Assembly (NCBI GenBank): GCA_021154945.1
Contig: JAJNQF010000314.1
Span: 1-6,544 of the forward strand
DNA from: Sphingomonas sp.
Lineage (GTDB): Bacteria; Pseudomonadota; Alphaproteobacteria; Sphingomonadales; Sphingomonadaceae
Reading direction: 5' to 3'
Length of the DNA stretch: 6,544 bases
The translations under genes and the position numbers were made by a program. Of the stretch, positions 6,313-6,544 are shown one piece after another; position 1 is the first letter of the stretch; every line of letters begins with the position of its first letter. Below the pieces are notes generated by a model. That model searched no databases and was not told the origin of the DNA. It was given only the letters and a program-made list of their open reading frames with translations.

Positions 6313-6544
6313 ATGTCGCTATCGGATCAACCGCTTCATTTCAGAAAGACGGTTGCCAACTGACCTAAAACGATTTCCAGGGCGAGATCGTCACCCTGAG
6401 CCTGAAGGCAAAGGGCGTCCGCATCGTCGCCGAGACCAACCGCTCCAATGACAACGCCCCCAGCCACCGCATCTATGTGGGCCGGGCGGAGATCGGCGCA
6501 GCCTGGTCGAAGCGTTCCGAGGAAGGCCGCGACTACCTCTCGCT
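6313..6544 (+). pseudogene. Second DUF736 family gene, 5' end broken, 3' end beyond the window
   Basis: From 6369 the frame reads NDFQGEIVTLSLKAKG and on to VGRAEIGAAWSKRSEEG, a clear DUF736 protein of a different subtype from its neighbour, open to the window edge. Just upstream the same frame has TAA at 6366-6368, and no start codon lies between the stop and the conserved core. Before the stop, FQKDG at 6339-6353 matches the N-terminal family pattern. Leaving out the 15 bases 6354-6368 would restore FQKDG-NDFQGE, so a small insertion or replacement is the simplest reading. The ATG at 6313 is in another frame and ends after 16 codons. Unless translation starts at an unusual downstream codon, the gene should not make a full protein. 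Confidence 0.6.

Noticed and set aside
6313..6363. Short 16-codon frame from the ATG at 6313
   Set aside because: It is not in frame with the DUF736 core and has no homology. It is kept only as the probable old start region of the broken gene.

Overview
This GC-rich window looks alphaproteobacterial. The codon bias favours G or C at third positions, and it carries DUF736 genes, a small family typical of plasmids and integrative elements of Rhizobiales, Sphingomonadales and relatives. No 16S, tRNA or housekeeping gene is present, so the host cannot be fixed further. Everything readable looks like accessory DNA.

Positions 130-5425 hold a tightly packed plus-strand operon of four genes. Three are tyrosine recombinases of about 385, 610 and 630 residues. 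The fourth is a 153-residue protein with a helix-turn-helix followed by a predicted coiled coil. Neighbouring genes overlap by 14, 4 and 32 bp. This arrangement matches the ginABCD module of GInts, a published class of integrative genomic island with a recombination operon at one end, a cargo region and an AT-rich far end. All four gin genes are reported to be needed for integration and excision. The last two genes also resemble TnpB and TnpC of the Tn554 family. The first and third recombinases keep the full R-K-H-R-H-Y catalytic set. The second keeps the C-terminal Arg, His and Tyr, but has Asn and Ala where the first Arg and first His should be, so it may play a specialised or structural role. 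The second and third also carry Cys clusters near their C-termini that look like zinc-binding modules.

Positions 1-129 are a short leader. If this is a GInt, the element's left edge should lie in it or just upstream. The ginA ribosome binding site sits inside a perfect 10-bp palindrome.

Positions 5426-5929 contain no gene I can support, only several inverted repeats. After that come an intact DUF736 gene (5930-6229), two consecutive stem-loops (6242-6280 and 6285-6305), and a second DUF736 paralogue. The paralogue's N-terminal coding region is broken by an in-frame stop, although the rest reads cleanly to the window edge. The DUF736 pair is either the start of the island's cargo or the backbone of a host plasmid or conjugative element; the window does not show which. 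The far end of the element is not included.
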